Shown here piece by piece: positions 14,733 to 23,580 of a stretch of 41,527 nt of DNA. Below the pieces are notes generated by a model. The model was not told where the DNA came from, searched no databases, and saw only the letters and a program-made list of their open reading frames with translations. The position numbers were made by a program, and so were the translations under genes. Position 1 is the first letter of the stretch, and the number at the start of each line of letters is the position of its first letter. Source of the stretch: Bacillota bacterium (GTDB lineage Bacteria; Bacillota; Clostridia; Christensenellales; Aristaeellaceae); NCBI GenBank assembly GCA_023404715.1, contig JAEYAR010000070.1:1-41527 (forward strand), read 5' to 3'.

Positions 14733-17105
14733 TTATTTCAGCGTTACGATCGTCACGCCGCTCTCGCCTTCGCCGAACACACCGAGCCGGTAGCTCTTGA
14801 CGCGCGGATTGCGCCTGAGCGCCTCGTGCACGCCCGCGCGCAGCACGCCCGTGCCCTTACCGTGGATGACGCTCACCTCGCCCAGGCCTGAAAGCATCGC
14901 GTCGTCCAGAAATTTATCCACCTCCGGTAACGCTTCGTCCACCGCCATGCCGCGGATGTCCAGCTCCTGGCGCACGGCGCGGGCCGCGATGTCCACATTC
15001 GTGCGCACGCCGCCCTTCTTTTTGGCCGTCTGCGCCGCGCCCGCGTCGGTCTTTGGCATTTGCAGCTGTGAAATATGCGCCTTGAGCTTCATCACGCCGG
15101 CCTGAAGCTGTACCTCGCCCTTCGCATCCGGCGGCGCAAGGACCGTCGCCTCCGTCCCCAGATGCACGATGCGCACCCTGTCGCCAGGCTTTAAATTCTT
15201 GGGCGGCGGCGTCATGCGGTCCGCCGGCTGCATGAGCGCGTCGCTCACCGCGCCGATATTCTCGTTTAAACGGCTCCTCAGCTTTTGGATCTCGTGTTCA
15301 GGCGTGGCGACGCCCGCCTTTTTCAGACGCTTGAGCTCCGCGATAAGCGTTTCGGACTCGCTGCGCGCGTTTTCGAGAATTCGCTTCGCCTGTTCCTTTG
15401 CCTTGCGAATCGCCTCGTCGCGCTGCTTTTCCAGCTTTTCACGCTCGCGCTCGGCCTGATTGCGGATGGAGACCATCTCGGCGCGCGCCTCCTCGGCGAT
15501 TGCGCGCTCCTTTTCCGCGACCTGTCGGTGATACTCCGCGTTGGCGATGACGTCCTCAAAGCGCACCTGCTCGCTGCTCAAAAGCTTCTTCGCCTCGTCG
15601 ATGATCGGGTCGCCGAGCCCCAGCTTGCGAGAGATGTCAAAGGCGTTGGACTTGCCCGGAATACCGATCGAAAGCCGGTAGGTCGGCCTAAGCGTCGCCA
15701 CGTCGAACTCGACCGACGCGTTCTCCACGCCCAGCGTCGTCAGCGCATATTCCTTGAGCTCGCTGTAGTGCGTCGTGGCCAGGGTACGCACCTGTCTTCT
15801 CAGCAGCGTGGAAAGGATCGCCTGCGCCAGCGCCGCGCCCTCGGTCGGGTCTGTGCCCGCGCCCAACTCGTCGAAGAGCACGAGCGAGCGCTCCGTCACG
15901 CCTGAGAGGATGCTCACGATGTTTTTCATGTGGCTGGAGAACGTGGAGAGCGACTGTTCGATCGATTGTTCGTCGCCGATGTCCGCGAATACGTCATCGA
16001 AGACCGCGATCTCGGTTCCGATCTCCGCCGGCACGTGAAGGCCCGCCTGTGCCATCAGACAAAAGAGGCCCACGGTCTTAAGCGTTACGGTCTTGCCGCC
16101 CGTATTCGGGCCGGTGATGACCAGCGTAGAAAAGTCCTTGCCCAGCCAGATATCCGAGGGCACGACCCTGTCCGGATCGATGAGCGGATGCCTCCCGCGC
16201 ACGATGCGCACGTAGCCCTGCGTATTGATCCTCGGCGCGCAGCCGTACATCCGGCGCGACAGCGCCGCCTTGGCAAAGGCAAAATCGAGTCGCGCGAGGA
16301 TATCCAGGTTATTTTGCAGCGCGTCCGCCTCGGGCGCGATGCGCGCGCTGAGCGATTGTAATATGCGCTCGATCTCCGCCTTCTCCTTGGCCTGCCACTG
16401 CTTGAGGTCGTTGCCGATCTCCAGCACCGCCATCGGTTCTACAAAAACCGTCGCCCCGGTGGCGGATTGATCGTGCACCAGGCCGGGCACGTTCGCGCGA
16501 TATTCCTGCTTGACCGGGATGACGTAGCGGTCGCCGCGCATTGTAATGATCGGCTCTTGCAGGTATTTTTGATAGGCGCTACTGTGGATCATGGCGTTCA
16601 GCTTTTCGCGCACGCGCTCGTTGCATTGGCGTATGTGGCGCCGAATGGAGAAAAGCTCGGGGCTTGCGTGGTCCGAAATCTCCTCCTCGCTGAGGATGGC
16701 GGACGTGATCTCCGTCTCCAGCTGGCGAAAGGCGAAGAGGCGCGAGGCCGTCGCCTTCAGGCCCGGCGTGTTATCGCGGTCGGTCACGATCACGTCGCGT
16801 GCGGCGCGCGCCGCGCGCATACAGGCGGCGACGTCGAGCAGCGCGCGCGGCGACAGCGTCGCGCCGATTTCAGCGAGCTTGAGCGTCTGGCGTATGTCGG
16901 GAAAGGGAACGATGGGATGCTCGCCCAGGTAGGTGAGCAGCACGTGCGCCTCCTCCGTCTCCTCCTGCGCATGGCGGATTTCCGCCTCGTTCGCGCTGGG
17001 CGCGAGCTTTCCCGCGAGTTCGCCGCCCAGATCGGATACGGCCAGCTCCTTCAATTGATCGCGTATCTTGGTAAATTCCAGAACGCGCAATGAACGTTCG
17101 GTCAT
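14733..17105 (-). CDS. mutS2: MutS2-family ATPase/nuclease
   Basis: A 790-residue MutS2. The MutS core and clamp regions precede the ATPase, with Walker A GPNTGGKT near residue 330 and Walker B VLFDELGAGTDP about 75 residues later. A long charged coiled-coil follows (about 515-600), then the C-terminal Smr domain from about 710, with ELDIRGM and the conserved HGKGTG loop. It lacks the mismatch-recognition domain of MutS. Family members suppress recombination or, as shown in Bacillus, bind collided ribosomes (MutS2/RqcU). The start ATG follows GAGGGGGG and is 15 bases after the U32 peptidase gene, so the two are co-transcribed. Confidence 0.96.
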   Translation of the reverse strand: MTERSLRVLEFTKIRDQLKELAVSDLGGELAGKLAPSANEAEIRHAQEETEEAHVLLTYLGEHPIVPFPDIRQTLKLAEIGATLSPRALLDVAACMRAARAARDVIVTDRDNTPGLKATASRLFAFRQLETEITSAILSEEEISDHASPELFSIRRHIRQCNERVREKLNAMIHSSAYQKYLQEPIITMRGDRYVIPVKQEYRANVPGLVHDQSATGATVFVEPMAVLEIGNDLKQWQAKEKAEIERILQSLSARIAPEADALQNNLDILARLDFAFAKAALSRRMYGCAPRINTQGYVRIVRGRHPLIDPDRVVPSDIWLGKDFSTLVITGPNTGGKTVTLKTVGLFCLMAQAGLHVPAEIGTEIAVFDDVFADIGDEQSIEQSLSTFSSHMKNIVSILSGVTERSLVLFDELGAGTDPTEGAALAQAILSTLLRRQVRTLATTHYSELKEYALTTLGVENASVEFDVATLRPTYRLSIGIPGKSNAFDISRKLGLGDPIIDEAKKLLSSEQVRFEDVIANAEYHRQVAEKERAIAEEARAEMVSIRNQAEREREKLEKQRDEAIRKAKEQAKRILENARSESETLIAELKRLKKAGVATPEHEIQKLRSRLNENIGAVSDALMQPADRMTPPPKNLKPGDRVRIVHLGTEATVLAPPDAKGEVQLQAGVMKLKAHISQLQMPKTDAGAAQTAKKKGGVRTNVDIAARAVRQELDIRGMAVDEALPEVDKFLDDAMLSGLGEVSVIHGKGTGVLRAGVHEALRRNPRVKSYRLGVFGEGESGVTIVTLK

Positions 17106-17120
17106 GGGTACCCCCCTCTG

Positions 17121-19478
17121 TCAGTTCGCGCCGCGTTTCAGGTGACCTGCCGTTGTCTCGCCGGGATAAGCGAAGGATGACGTCCTCCCGTCCATCAGCG
17201 CGCGGAAATGCCGTGTGACGTCCGCGCAGAGCGCGACGTCTTCGAAAGTAAACTGAAGTCTCAGCGAGACCGGCAACGTTCGCAACCTGTCCATGTGCCG
17301 GGTCAGGTCCGTCGGCACGCTGTTGTAGAGCCTGCGCATACACCCGTGCGGCAGGCGCAGGCGCATCAGGGGAAACTCGAATCCCTTTCGGTCGATCAAG
17401 GGCAATTCACCCGCACCGGCTGTGCAGCGCTCACAACCCGCGTCCGTCTCTTCCATACCGCGCTTCACACAGTCCGTACAATGCGAGAGCAGCATCAACT
17501 GCGCGCGCCCATAAGCGACGAGCTCGAACCCGCCGCCCGGGCGAAGCACATCCCTGATCTCGCTAAGGTTCAATTCCGGCGAGAGCGTCACGCGCTCACA
17601 GCCGCGATCAAACAAAAAAGCCGCCGTTCGCGCGTTAAATGCGTTCATACCGGCGTCCGCCACGAGCGGAACGCCCCATCGGAGCGCAAGCTGCGCGGGG
17701 TTGTTTAGCGCCGCTCCGCCGATTCGCGCCGCATGTTCCTGTACAAAAGCGTGCAGCGCGGCCAGTTCGTCCGTCCAGGCCACCTGCGGCAGCACGATCA
17801 GGACGCGCCTTCGCACTGCCTGATCTACCGAATCCAACGCGCTTGCCATCCGCGCAGGGCGCATGTCGTCCGGCGACCAATAAATCCAGTCTGCCCCGGC
17901 CTCGAGCAGCCGATCCGCCCAGGATAGCCGCGCTGTCTGCGCGATGAGCAGCCGCTCGCCGGTCTTTCTCGCGTCAGGCGATCCGGCCGGGAGGATGCGT
18001 GCCGAGGGCCGCCGGCACCGCAGGTCGGACAGCGCCGCCAATGCATCCCTGCGCAGCGCGTTGAGCGTGGAGACGGGCAAAAAAGCGCCCTCCCCCTCCA
18101 TTTGAAAGCCGCTCAGCACATAGGGCGTGTCCCCCGTCTTTTCCAGCTGCCTGCGCGCGCCCTCCGCGTCCAGCGGCCTGTTCTGGGCTGCCGCCACACG
18201 CTGCTTCCCTTCGGCGCACGCCTGAAGCGTTCCATCCGTCACCGTAAGCACAGGCAGCTCGCCGACCGCTGCGCCAAGGCGCGCCCGTATCGGGATGCGG
18301 TTGCGTTCCTCGGCGTAGCTCCGCCGCGCTTCCTCCATCTGGGCGGCGTCCGTCAGGCGATATACCGCGTCGCCCGGGCATGGCGCGGCGCCGGCCGCCT
18401 GGGCTACGCGCACCTTCGCCTCGCCGCCCGCTTCGACGCCCGGCCCGGCATACGTCGTATCGAGCTCCTGCCCGCCGCGCACCGCGAGCGCGTCGCCGTC
18501 CTGCAGCGCCGCGTTAAGGCGTACCATGCAAAGCGCCCCGCGTACCCCCGTCACCGTGCCGATGCGCAGCCCCTGGTGGTTCGGCCTTTGCCAGCTCATC
18601 AGGGCCGCGTTGTTATCCCCCATGAGATAGCCTTCCGTGAAACCGCCGCGGTTGAAGATCTGCTCGAGCGAACGCAAAGTTTTTTCGTCCGGTACATAGG
18701 GCTCTCCGCGCAGCGCGCAGTCGAGCGCGCGCCGGTAGGCGGCCGTCACCACGGCGACGTATTCCGGGCGCTTCATCCGTCCCTCGATCTTGAGGGAATG
18801 CACGCCCGCGGCTTGAAGCAGCGGCAGCCTCCTTAACAACATCAGATCGCGCGGGGAGAGCAGGTAGCCCTGCGTGCCGTCCGCCTGGCGGTACGGCATC
18901 CGGCACGGCTGGGCGCAGCGCCCGCGGTTGCCGCTGCGCCCGCCGAGCATGCTGGACATCAGGCATTGCCCGGATACGGATACGCATAACGCCCCGTGCA
19001 CAAAGACCTCCGTCTCCAGGCCCTGCGCGCAGATCCGGCGGATTTCATCCAAAGGGCATTCTCGCGCGGGGACGAGGCGGGTAAACCCAAGCTCCCGAAG
19101 CAGCGCCACGCCCTGGGCATTATGGATCGTCATCTGCGTGCTCGCGTGCAGCGCAAGGTCCGGAAAGCGCTCGCGGCACAGGCGCGCGAGCCCCAGATCC
19201 TGCACGATCGCCGCATCCGCGTGCAGCGTGCACAGCATCTCCAGCACATCCGCCGCGTCGTCCATCTCCTGGTCCTTTACGAGCGTATTGATCGTAACGT
19301 ACACGCGCTTTCCACGCTCATGGCAGTAACGGATGGCCGCTCGCAGCTCTTCCCGGTCGAAATTACCCGCGTAGCTGCGCGCGCCGAAGGACGTATAGCC
19401 CAGATAGACCGCGTCCGCCCCGTTTTGCACGGCCGCTCTGAGCGCCTCGCTGTTGCCTGCAGGCGATAAAAGCTCCAT
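17121..19478 (-). CDS. U32 family peptidase / RlhA-like protein
   Basis: A 785-residue U32 protein. The N-terminus ELLSPAGNSEALRAAVQNGADAVYLG and the block GQCLMSSMLGGRSGNRGRCAQPCR (about 172-195) are diagnostic; the latter includes conserved cysteines. More cysteines, in SHCTDCVK and GCERC, lie in the C-terminal third, consistent with an iron-sulfur site. Family members include E. coli RlhA, which hydroxylates 23S rRNA C2501, as well as proteins called collagenase-like. With this length and the central insert it most resembles the RlhA/DUF3656 type, so rRNA modification is the better guess than proteolysis. A strong hairpin with a T-run stands just before its ribosome-binding site GGGGG, downstream of zapA. 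Confidence 0.88.
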   Translation of the reverse strand: MELLSPAGNSEALRAAVQNGADAVYLGYTSFGARSYAGNFDREELRAAIRYCHERGKRVYVTINTLVKDQEMDDAADVLEMLCTLHADAAIVQDLGLARLCRERFPDLALHASTQMTIHNAQGVALLRELGFTRLVPARECPLDEIRRICAQGLETEVFVHGALCVSVSGQCLMSSMLGGRSGNRGRCAQPCRMPYRQADGTQGYLLSPRDLMLLRRLPLLQAAGVHSLKIEGRMKRPEYVAVVTAAYRRALDCALRGEPYVPDEKTLRSLEQIFNRGGFTEGYLMGDNNAALMSWQRPNHQGLRIGTVTGVRGALCMVRLNAALQDGDALAVRGGQELDTTYAGPGVEAGGEAKVRVAQAAGAAPCPGDAVYRLTDAAQMEEARRSYAEERNRIPIRARLGAAVGELPVLTVTDGTLQACAEGKQRVAAAQNRPLDAEGARRQLEKTGDTPYVLSGFQMEGEGAFLPVSTLNALRRDALAALSDLRCRRPSARILPAGSPDARKTGERLLIAQTARLSWADRLLEAGADWIYWSPDDMRPARMASALDSVDQAVRRRVLIVLPQVAWTDELAALHAFVQEHAARIGGAALNNPAQLALRWGVPLVADAGMNAFNARTAAFLFDRGCERVTLSPELNLSEIRDVLRPGGGFELVAYGRAQLMLLSHCTDCVKRGMEETDAGCERCTAGAGELPLIDRKGFEFPLMRLRLPHGCMRRLYNSVPTDLTRHMDRLRTLPVSLRLQFTFEDVALCADVTRHFRALMDGRTSSFAYPGETTAGHLKRGAN

Positions 19479-19490
19479 CGGTTTTCCCCC

Positions 19491-19552
19491 AAAAAAGACG
19501 GGCTCTCCCGTGGAGCCTCCGCGCGTGCGCGGCGCTGTCCACGGGCAGCCCG
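19491..19552 (-). terminator. Terminator or attenuator between zapA and the U32 gene
   Basis: CGGGCTGCCCGTGGA and TCCACGGGAGAGCCCG pair in a long stem enclosing a GC-rich loop, followed on the minus strand by GTCTTTTTT. The T-run runs straight into the ribosome-binding site of the U32 gene, so it may be a partial terminator. Confidence 0.75.
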
Positions 19553-19562
19553 AAGCGTTTCG

Positions 19563-19886
19563 TCAATCCTTGTTCTTCGCAGCATCCTGTGTGCGCTTCA
19601 TCGGCGGCGCGTTGTGCTCGATGCGCAGCGCTGTGAGCTGCTGGTGCACCTGCATGATCTCCTTGCGCAAGCGCGTGTTCTCGTCCTGCGCCTTGAGCAG
19701 GTCGTCCGCGATATTCATGGCGGTCAGGACGGCCACCATGTTCTGCGGCATACGCGACGTCAGCGCCAGCTCTTCCATCTTCCGGTCTACATACACCGCG
19801 ACGCGGCGGATGTGCTCCTCAGATTCGGTGCCGACCAGCGTGTAATCCTTTCCCGCGATCTTGACCGTGGTCTTGATCTTATCCAC
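19563..19886 (-). CDS. zapA: Cell division protein ZapA
   Basis: A 107-residue protein that in the family binds and bundles FtsZ at the division ring. The N-terminal globular part reads VKIAGKDYTLVGTESEEHIRRVAVYVDRKM, matching ZapA. The C-terminal half (about 55-92) is a coiled coil for dimerisation, and the last 15 residues are charged and likely disordered. The start is GTG at 19886, with GGAGG 8 bases upstream. It follows the cyclophilin gene by 13 bases and is ended by a strong hairpin. Linkage of zapA to the U32 gene and mutS2 is seen in many Firmicutes. Confidence 0.92.
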   Translation of the reverse strand: MDKIKTTVKIAGKDYTLVGTESEEHIRRVAVYVDRKMEELALTSRMPQNMVAVLTAMNIADDLLKAQDENTRLRKEIMQVHQQLTALRIEHNAPPMKRTQDAAKNKD

Positions 19887-19899
19887 CGGGCATTCCTCC

Positions 19900-20427
19900 T
19901 CAGCGGCTCAGCTTTTCGGCCTGATAGACGGCGCCGAACGTCTCCACGCGTACGCACTTCATTCGCTGCGGCGTCGCCGGCTTGTCGCTCCTGTCGCGCT
20001 TTTGCCCGACGATCTCGTCGGCGGTCTCCATCCCCTCGGTCACCTTGCCGAACGCGGCGTAAGAGCCGTCCAGGTGCGGCGCGTCGTCCACCATGACGAA
20101 GAACTGCGAACCGGCGGAATCGGGCGCCATCGAACGCGCCATCGACAGCACGCCGCGCGTATGCTTTAAGTCGTTGCGAAAGCCATTGCGCGCAAACTCG
20201 CCGCGGATGCTGTAGCCCGGGCCGCCCGTGCCCACGCCCTGCGGGTCGCCGCCCTGGATCATGAAGCCCGGAATGACGCGGTGAAAGATCACGCCGTCGT
20301 AAAATCCGCTGTTCGCCAGCTCGACAAAGTTCGCCACGCTGTTGGGGGCGATTTCCGGGTATAGCTCGCCTACCATCTTCTTGCCGTTTTCCATTTCAAT
20401 CGTAAAGACCGGGTTTTGAATATCCAT
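19900..20427 (-). CDS. Peptidyl-prolyl cis-trans isomerase, cyclophilin type
   Basis: A 175-residue cyclophilin that speeds proline isomerisation in folding proteins. The conserved core is present: NFVELANSGFYDGVIFHRVIPGFMIQGGDP (active-site R in FHRV), GVLSMARSMAPDSAGSQFFV, and LDGSYAAFGKV in place of the usual LD..Y.VFG. There is no signal peptide, so it acts in the cytoplasm. The ATG has AGGAGG 8 bases upstream and lies 13 bases after the unknown gene ending at 20440, so it belongs to the operon that begins with that gene. Confidence 0.95.
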   Translation of the reverse strand: MDIQNPVFTIEMENGKKMVGELYPEIAPNSVANFVELANSGFYDGVIFHRVIPGFMIQGGDPQGVGTGGPGYSIRGEFARNGFRNDLKHTRGVLSMARSMAPDSAGSQFFVMVDDAPHLDGSYAAFGKVTEGMETADEIVGQKRDRSDKPATPQRMKCVRVETFGAVYQAEKLSR

Positions 20428-20439
20428 CTGTCCGTCCTC

Positions 20440-21447
20440 CTAATATTCGTCGTGCAGCGCCTGCCACGCGCCTTCCGTCATGCGCAGGACGTCCTGCGTA
20501 ACGGCGTGATCGGTCAGCGCAAAACCGCTGCGCAGCAGCGGCAGATAGCGTTCATAGAGCGTGCGCGCCATCTCCGCGCGCAGCCTGCGGAAGTAACCGA
20601 TGCCAAAATCCGCTACGGTTACGAGGCTGGGATGCGTTATAAAACGAGGGCGCGCGCGCTCAAGCGCCAGCGGGATGGAAACGGGCCGGATGCAGGGAAG
20701 CAGCCGCCCGATCTTTTCCGCCGCGCAAATCAGCGCGGGCTCGTCCGCCGCGTCGCGACACCAAGCCGCCGCCCGCAGGGATGGAAACTCCGCCAACCGC
20801 TCTTCGAGCAACGGGATAGCCGACGCGTCTGTTATCTCCAGGCAGAGAATAAGCCGCTCATCCTCACACAGCGGCAGCGCGAGGCAACCCATCCAATCCC
20901 CCGCGAGCAGGCGTTCATCCGCGCCCGTGAGGGCCGCGTACGAGATCCCCTGCGCGCGCACAAATGTGCGGAGCCGCTCGGCCAGGGCCATGAACTGTCC
21001 GCCGTAGCGGCCTGGAGAGGCTTCGCAGGCGTCCAGCCACAGCGTCGGTTCCAAAAACGCAGCGGCCCGCTCGCCAGAGTAGGTCTCCGGCGTGACCGGC
21101 GTCAGCGCCGTGCCCCACCCCGCCTGTTCGCGCACGGCCATGAGATACGCGCAAGGGGACATCGCCTGCGCGCGCAGGAGGGCGACCTGCCGGTCCCCCT
21201 GCGGCATGTCCAACCGGTCCAGGGCGACGAGTGCGTCCTGTTCGATCTGACGCAGCGGCGTGCGCTCGACAAATACGCGCGAAAAAGCCGCCTCCGGCGT
21301 TTCGCCCGGCGCGATCTCGAAAAGCATCTCGTCTGGCCCCATGCGAGGCGCCGCGATGTGAAGTCGCGTGAGCACGTCCGGCAACTGCACAGTACGAACG
21401 GCAGCGCGAATACAGCGCTTCAGCTCGTCTTTATCGTCGATGCGCAT
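20440..21447 (-). CDS. Protein of unknown function
   Basis: A 335-residue soluble protein that I do not recognise. There is no signal peptide, membrane segment or known catalytic motif. It is rich in alanine, arginine and leucine, with scattered cysteines but no CxxC pair. The visible segment SPCAYLMAVREQAGWGT near residue 95 and the C-terminal FGIGYFRRLRAEMARTLYERYLP look like helical structure. ATG at 21447 is chosen because GGAGG is 7 bases upstream; the frame extends a little further without a better start. It is the first gene of a unit with the cyclophilin and zapA, under its own sigma-A promoter immediately after hemZ. Codon use and orientation match its neighbours, so I believe it is real. 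Confidence 0.85.
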   Translation of the reverse strand: MRIDDKDELKRCIRAAVRTVQLPDVLTRLHIAAPRMGPDEMLFEIAPGETPEAAFSRVFVERTPLRQIEQDALVALDRLDMPQGDRQVALLRAQAMSPCAYLMAVREQAGWGTALTPVTPETYSGERAAAFLEPTLWLDACEASPGRYGGQFMALAERLRTFVRAQGISYAALTGADERLLAGDWMGCLALPLCEDERLILCLEITDASAIPLLEERLAEFPSLRAAAWCRDAADEPALICAAEKIGRLLPCIRPVSIPLALERARPRFITHPSLVTVADFGIGYFRRLRAEMARTLYERYLPLLRSGFALTDHAVTQDVLRMTEGAWQALHDEY

Positions 21448-21483
21448 GAGACGTCCTCCCCTCCGGATCAACCGTCCTCTCCT

Positions 21484-21512
21484 ATTTTACACGATAAACG
21501 CCCTGTTTGCAA
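21484..21512 (-). promoter_or_regulatory. Sigma-A promoter of the unknown gene-cyclophilin-zapA unit
   Basis: TTGCAA (21512-21507) and TAAAAT (21489-21484) are 17 bases apart. The -35 begins 3 bases after the hemZ stop codon. Confidence 0.7.
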
Positions 21513-21514
21513 TC

Positions 21515-22978
21515 TTACAGTTCATCCGCGGGCTGCAAAAAAAGTTTTCTCTTTCTTTCAATCATCTCATCTACGCGCGCGATGTACTGCTCGATGTTCG
21601 ATACGTTCGGCGCGCGACGGATGCGCAGCTGCGCGTCCTCCTGAACCCGTTTGGAAATGCCGCCCGCCCCCAGCGCGAGGATGGAGGTCGTCTCCTCCAT
21701 GATATCGACGTTGTAGCGGCATGCATGACCCGCCAGCGCATAGCCTACGTTTTCCAAGTTGCCCGCCATATACTTTTGCCTGTATAAATAATACGCGCGC
21801 ATGCCCATCGCGTGCGCGGCCTCCAGGCCGCGCTCGACCATTTGCCGTACCGTGTCCTCCCCTGTCGGGCGATAGTTTTGCTCGTGGAGCTTTGAAGATC
21901 GCTTGACCGCGAGCGTATGCACAGTCAGGCTCTCGGGGGCAAGCTTTGCCGCCGAGCCCAGCGTACGTTCAAAGTCCGCCAGCGTTTCCCCGGGCAACGC
22001 GGCGATCAAATCCATATTGATGTGCTCAAACCCCGCCTCCCGCGCGAGGGCGTACGCGTCTAGGACGTCCTTTGCCGTATGCGCTCGGCCGATGGCCCTG
22101 AGCGTCGCGTCGTTCATGGTTTGCGGGTTGATGCTGATGCGCCCGATCGGATATGCGCGCATCATGCGCAGCTTCTCTCGGTCCAGCGTATCCGGCCTGC
22201 CGGCCTCCACCGTCCACTCCACAGCGTCCGGGAAGCGTTCGCCCAGGCGGCGAAGGAGCCGGTCGAGCCGCGGCGTGTCGAGCGAGGTCGGCGTACCCCC
22301 GCCGACGTAAAGCGCGCGCACCCGCAGCCCCGCCTCATCCATCAACGCCCGCGCCGCCTCGATCTCGCGCAAAAGCGCATCCAAATACGGCTCGACCAGG
22401 CGCCCATCGCCGATTTCCCCCGACGAAAAGGAGCAGTAGGCGCACCGCGTCGTGCAAAAGGGAATGCCGACGTAAACGTCCGCCGCCCCCGGCTCGCGCT
22501 CGATGACGCCGCGCTGGCTGACGAGGATCTCGCACAGCAGCGCCGCCTTGTCCGTGGATAAGTCAAACATTTCCATCACCGCCCGCACCGCTTCCTCCAA
22601 CGCATCGCCCGCTTCAAGGCGCGCGTAGAGCAGGCGCGTGGGCCGGATACCGGTCAGCGAACCCCACGGGGGCGTGACGCCCGTCAGCTCCTTCATGAGC
22701 TGATAACAACACAGCTTGACCGCGCGCTTGAGGCAACGTTTTTCCTCAAGCCCTCCGCGCATAACGGGCGCCTCTCTCTGCGCTTCAAGCCGATGGCCGC
22801 CCCTTTCAAAGACGCAACGCTCATACCATAGGCCGTCCCGCTCCTGATGCGTATGCCAAAGCAGCGCGTCTGATCCCGCCTCCTGCGCGAGGGCCGCCCC
22901 CTCGCCATAGAAGAGGCGCACCACGTCGCACAGATCCGGCAGAAATTGCGGCGTTTCTGTCTTGATGCAGATCTTCAA
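21515..22978 (-). CDS. hemZ: Radical SAM protein HemZ (coproporphyrinogen dehydrogenase-like)
   Basis: A 487-residue member of the HemN/HemZ radical SAM family. The cluster motif CTTRCAYC has C175, C179 and C182, preceded by YVGIPF. YVGGGTPTSLD and the HemN-like PQTMND and DLIAALPGET segments follow. A family-typical N-terminal region of about 165 residues precedes the radical SAM domain, as in clostridial HemZ. HemZ is thought to act in anaerobic heme synthesis, but no other heme genes are here and heme chaperone (HemW-like) activity cannot be excluded. The start ATG overlaps the stop of the MBL hydrolase gene by four bases (ATGA). It is the last gene of the recJ-rel-dtd unit. Confidence 0.9.
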   Translation of the reverse strand: MKICIKTETPQFLPDLCDVVRLFYGEGAALAQEAGSDALLWHTHQERDGLWYERCVFERGGHRLEAQREAPVMRGGLEEKRCLKRAVKLCCYQLMKELTGVTPPWGSLTGIRPTRLLYARLEAGDALEEAVRAVMEMFDLSTDKAALLCEILVSQRGVIEREPGAADVYVGIPFCTTRCAYCSFSSGEIGDGRLVEPYLDALLREIEAARALMDEAGLRVRALYVGGGTPTSLDTPRLDRLLRRLGERFPDAVEWTVEAGRPDTLDREKLRMMRAYPIGRISINPQTMNDATLRAIGRAHTAKDVLDAYALAREAGFEHINMDLIAALPGETLADFERTLGSAAKLAPESLTVHTLAVKRSSKLHEQNYRPTGEDTVRQMVERGLEAAHAMGMRAYYLYRQKYMAGNLENVGYALAGHACRYNVDIMEETTSILALGAGGISKRVQEDAQLRIRRAPNVSNIEQYIARVDEMIERKRKLFLQPADEL

Positions 22979-23580
22979 TCCTCCGCCCCCCGTTCCTGAC
23001 CGATCGTGGTATCCGGCCCATGGCCGGGATGTACCAAAACGCCCGCAGGCAGCCGCCAGAGCCTTTTGAGCGAATCTTGCATCTGCTGCGCGCTACCGCC
23101 CGGAAAGTCCGTCCGCCCGTAGCTATCCCGAAACATCGTATCGCCTGAAAACAGGTCGTCCCCGATGAGCAGGCAGATGCCGCCCGGCGTATGCCCCGGG
23201 GTGTGCAGCGCGCGCAGGCATAGTCCCGCCGCCTCGATCGTATCGCCGTCCTCGCAAAGGCGCTCGGCAGGCGCGAAACGAAGGCGTTTGCCGACCGCCC
23301 CGCACAGGTTGAGCCGCTCGTCCGCGAGCATCGGCGCATCCAAACGATGCAGGCACAGCGCCGCCCCGGCCTCTCGCAGGGGGCCGAGCGTAAGCATGTG
23401 GTCAAAGTGCGCGTGCGTTAAAAGGACCAGCGGCACCCGCCTGCCCCTGAGCGCCTCCTCAAGCTGAGGATACGGCACGCCGGGGTCGATGACGATGCAG
23501 TCATCTCGCCCCGGCGCGGACACGATATAGGCGTTAACCCTGAGCGGGCCGCCGGTCAGCTTCTCGATTCCATGCGCCAT
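22975..23580 (-). CDS. MBL-fold metallohydrolase (glyoxalase II-like)
   Basis: A 201-residue metallo-beta-lactamase-fold hydrolase. Zinc motifs are visible: THAHFDH with H56, H58, D60 and H61, then HTPGHTPGG with H130, SGDTMF with D147, and HPGHGPDT near residue 190. Length and layout match the short clostridial YcbL/GloB-like group; the substrate is unknown. ATG at 23580 is chosen because GGAGG stands about 8 bases upstream and it overlaps the dtd stop by one base (TGATG), which implies coupled translation. It lies between dtd and hemZ, an order common in Firmicutes. A true hydroxyacylglutathione hydrolase role is unlikely to be provable from sequence. Confidence 0.9.
   Translation of the reverse strand: MAHGIEKLTGGPLRVNAYIVSAPGRDDCIVIDPGVPYPQLEEALRGRRVPLVLLTHAHFDHMLTLGPLREAGAALCLHRLDAPMLADERLNLCGAVGKRLRFAPAERLCEDGDTIEAAGLCLRALHTPGHTPGGICLLIGDDLFSGDTMFRDSYGRTDFPGGSAQQMQDSLKRLWRLPAGVLVHPGHGPDTTIGQERGAED

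Noticed and set aside
13521..14891. Plus-strand open frame (456 codons) opposite htrA and mutS2
   Set aside because: It spans two genuine genes on the other strand and shows no domain or start signal.
20416..21702. Plus-strand open frame (428 codons) opposite the unknown gene
   Set aside because: The minus-strand gene has a promoter, a ribosome-binding site and operon spacing; the plus frame has none and crosses into hemZ.
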